From: Panacagrimonas sp.
Lineage (GTDB): Bacteria; Pseudomonadota; Gammaproteobacteria; Nevskiales; Nevskiaceae
Direction of reading: 5' to 3'
Assembly (NCBI GenBank): GCA_021773655.1
Contig: JAJFJX010000008.1
Coordinates: 1-8,281, forward strand
DNA length: 8,281 nucleotides
Part shown: piece by piece, positions 7,089 through 8,281 of the stretch
Position numbering within the stretch: the stretch's first letter is position 1
How the letters are laid out: each line of letters opens with the position of its first letter
Program-made: the position numbers and the translations under genes
The notes under the pieces: model-generated
Told to the model about the DNA's origin: nothing
Databases searched by the model: none
What the model saw: the letters and a program-made list of their open reading frames with translations, nothing else

Positions 7089-8089
7089 ACGCTCCCCTGG
7101 CAATCCCCACCCTGGGTCCGCTGCGCGACGCGCGTGGGCGCAGCAAGCGCAAGCTGCGCGTGTCGCTGACCGACCGCTGCAACCTGCAGTGCCTGTACTG
7201 CATGCCTGAGCATCCCAAATGGCTGCCACGCGAACAGATCCTGCGTCGCGACGAGCTGGTGCGCCTGGTGCGCCTGTTCGTCACCGAACTGGGCGTGCGC
7301 GAGATCCGCCTGACCGGCGGCGAACCGCTGCTGCGACGCGACGTGGTGGACATCGTGGCCGAACTCCACGCGCTGCGTGGGCTGGGGCTGGAACGCATCG
7401 CCATGACCAGCAACGCCGCGCGCCTGGCGCCAGTGGCTGCGGATCTGCGCCGTGCCGGGCTCGACGACATCAACATCAGCATCGACAGCATCACCCCGGC
7501 GCGCTTCCGCGAGCTGACCAACGGCGACATCGCGCCGGTGCAGGCCGGCATCGTTGCGGCGCGCGCCGCGGGCCTGACGGTCAAGCTCAACAGCGTGGCC
7601 ATCCGCGGCTACAACGACGACGAACTGCTGCCGCTGCTGCGCTGGGCGTACACGCAGGACCTGCCGCTGCGCTTCATCGAGTTCATGCCGCTGGACGGAC
7701 GCGGGTTCTGGAACCGGGAAAAGGTCATCGAACAGGCCGAGATCCTGGCCATGGCGCGCCAGGCGTTCACCGTTACGCCCCTGCCGCGCACTGCCGAGCC
7801 GGCCGACTACGTGCTGCTCGACGGCCGTTTCCGGCTGGGCATCATCCCCACCATTTCCAACCCGTTCTGTTCCAGCTGTGATCGCGTGCGCCTGTCCGCC
7901 ACCGGCGAGCTCTACGCCTGCCTGTTCTCCGCCGCGGGCCGCGACCTCAAGACTCCGCTGCGCGAAGGTGCCGACGACCAGGCCCTGGCGAGCGCCATCC
8001 GCCAGCACATCTGGCACAAGGAAGCCGGCTATGCCGAGCGTTCCGGCTACGTAGAACGCCCCATCACCATGCACCGGCTTGGGGGGTGA
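7085..8089 (+). CDS. moaA: GTP 3',8-cyclase MoaA (radical SAM)
   Basis: The product is a 334-residue cytoplasmic radical SAM enzyme that converts GTP to 3',8-cyclo-7,8-dihydro-GTP, the first step of molybdenum cofactor synthesis, which MoaC completes. The SAM-binding cluster motif is C32-X3-C36-X2-C39 (DRCNLQCLYCMP), followed by LTGGEPLLR (76-84) and NISIDS (130-135). The second [4Fe-4S] site is C262-X2-C265-X13-C279, within NPFCSSCDRVRLSATG and on to YACL. The chain ends in the catalytically required Gly-Gly tail (333-334). All hallmark residues are present and length is normal. The start is GTG 7085, overlapping the mobA stop as GTGA with no strong ribosome binding site, so it is probably translated by coupling to mobA. 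The Gly-Gly codons are a run of six G bases, and the stop codon is immediately entered by the 79-bp repeat array. Confidence 0.96.
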   Translation: MNAPLAIPTLGPLRDARGRSKRKLRVSLTDRCNLQCLYCMPEHPKWLPREQILRRDELVRLVRLFVTELGVREIRLTGGEPLLRRDVVDIVAELHALRGLGLERIAMTSNAARLAPVAADLRRAGLDDINISIDSITPARFRELTNGDIAPVQAGIVAARAAGLTVKLNSVAIRGYNDDELLPLLRWAYTQDLPLRFIEFMPLDGRGFWNREKVIEQAEILAMARQAFTVTPLPRTAEPADYVLLDGRFRLGIIPTISNPFCSSCDRVRLSATGELYACLFSAAGRDLKTPLREGADDQALASAIRQHIWHKEAGYAERSGYVERPITMHRLGG

Positions 8090-8134
8090 GGTGGCGCGTT
8101 GTGGGTGAGTGCCAGTGGCACTCACCGCGCCACC
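8090..8134. repeat. REP-like dyad, first copy
   Basis: The outer arms GGTGGCGCG (8090-8098) and CGCGCCACC (8126-8134) are perfect reverse complements. The inner arms GTGAGTGCCA (8105-8114) and TGGCACTCAC (8116-8125) are also perfect, centred on G8115. Six unpaired bases (8099-8104) bulge on the left side only. The same dyad recurs at 8169-8213. No T tract follows, so it is not a standard intrinsic terminator, though it could block 3' exonucleases or help transcription stop. Confidence 0.9.
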
Positions 8135-8138
8135 GAAC

Positions 8139-8160
8139 GCCCGAGGCGCAAGCCGAGGGC
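8139..8160 (+). repeat. RNA-like hairpin with GCAA tetraloop, first copy
   Basis: GCCC (8139-8142) pairs with GGGC (8157-8160). GA (8143-8144) faces GA (8155-8156). GGC (8145-8147) pairs with GCC (8152-8154). The loop is GCAA (8148-8151), a GNRA tetraloop. The second copy is at 8218-8239. The features are visible in the sequence, but folding as RNA is an inference. Confidence 0.7.
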
Positions 8161-8281
8161 CGGGACGAGGTGGCGCGTTGTGGGTGAGTGCCAGTGGCAC
8201 TCACCGCGCCACCGAACGCCCGAGGCGCAAGCCGAGGGCCGGGACGAGGTGGCGCGTTGTGGGTGAGTGCCAGTGGGTGAA

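Larger units (their letters stand above)
8088..8281. repeat. 79-bp tandem repeat array with two hairpins per unit (continues past window)
   Basis: Unit 1 (8088-8166) and unit 2 (8167-8245) are identical over all 79 bases. Unit 3 starts at 8246, matches for 31 bases (to 8276) and then diverges. The first unit starts in the moaA stop codon, so the gene has essentially no unique 3' spacer. Each full unit carries a 45-base dyad and a separate 22-base hairpin. There is no variable spacer and no convincing open frame of its own. Whether the array continues beyond the window cannot be seen. Confidence 0.95.

Noticed and set aside
7043..8200. 385-codon minus-strand open frame opposite moaA and running into the repeats
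   Set aside because: The + strand encodes MoaA with every catalytic motif. The antisense product resembles nothing and starts inside the tandem repeat.
8088..8281. CRISPR array
   Set aside because: The whole 79-bp period is identical between copies, so there are no unique spacers, and no cas genes are in the window.

Overview
The window is GC-rich (by eye close to 70% G+C), densely coded bacterial chromosome. The protein sequences and the gene set (a group 2 Mrp antiporter operon with fused MrpA-MrpB, an OpgC-family membrane protein, and mobA-moaA) suggest a gammaproteobacterium of the Xanthomonadaceae type (Xanthomonas, Stenotrophomonas, Lysobacter or Luteimonas relatives). That placement is an inference from protein style, since no rRNA or other marker is present.

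Region 1 (1-5247, + strand) is the downstream part of an mrp/mnh/pha operon: the 3' part of a fused mrpAB gene whose start lies upstream of the window, then mrpC, mrpD, mrpE, mrpF and mrpG. Four consecutive junctions are 4-base start/stop overlaps (ATGA or GTGA) and the last is a 6-base gap, so this looks like one translationally coupled message. The products should form a single inner-membrane Na+(K+)/H+ antiporter. MrpA and MrpD are the complex I-like proton-pumping subunits, and MrpB, C, E, F and G are the small obligatory subunits.

Region 2 (5248-6378) contains one minus-strand gene that converges on mrpG with only 21 bases between the stops. It is an OpgC-family polytopic membrane protein with an acyltransferase-like R-X10-H motif. 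A 12-bp direct repeat covers both stop codons.

Region 3 (6379-8089) starts with a 119-bp divergent intergenic region holding candidate promoters for both sides. It is followed by mobA and moaA on the + strand, overlapping by GTGA. Both act in molybdenum cofactor synthesis: MoaA performs the first step from GTP, and MobA adds GMP to Mo-molybdopterin.

Region 4 (8088-8281, running off the window) is a tandem array with a 79-bp period: two identical copies and a third that diverges after 31 bases. It begins inside the moaA stop codon. Each complete unit contains a long REP-like dyad and a second, RNA-like hairpin with a GCAA tetraloop and tandem G-A mismatches. This array is the least explained part of the window. 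The protein-coding content is otherwise ordinary, and I see no clearly new multi-gene system.
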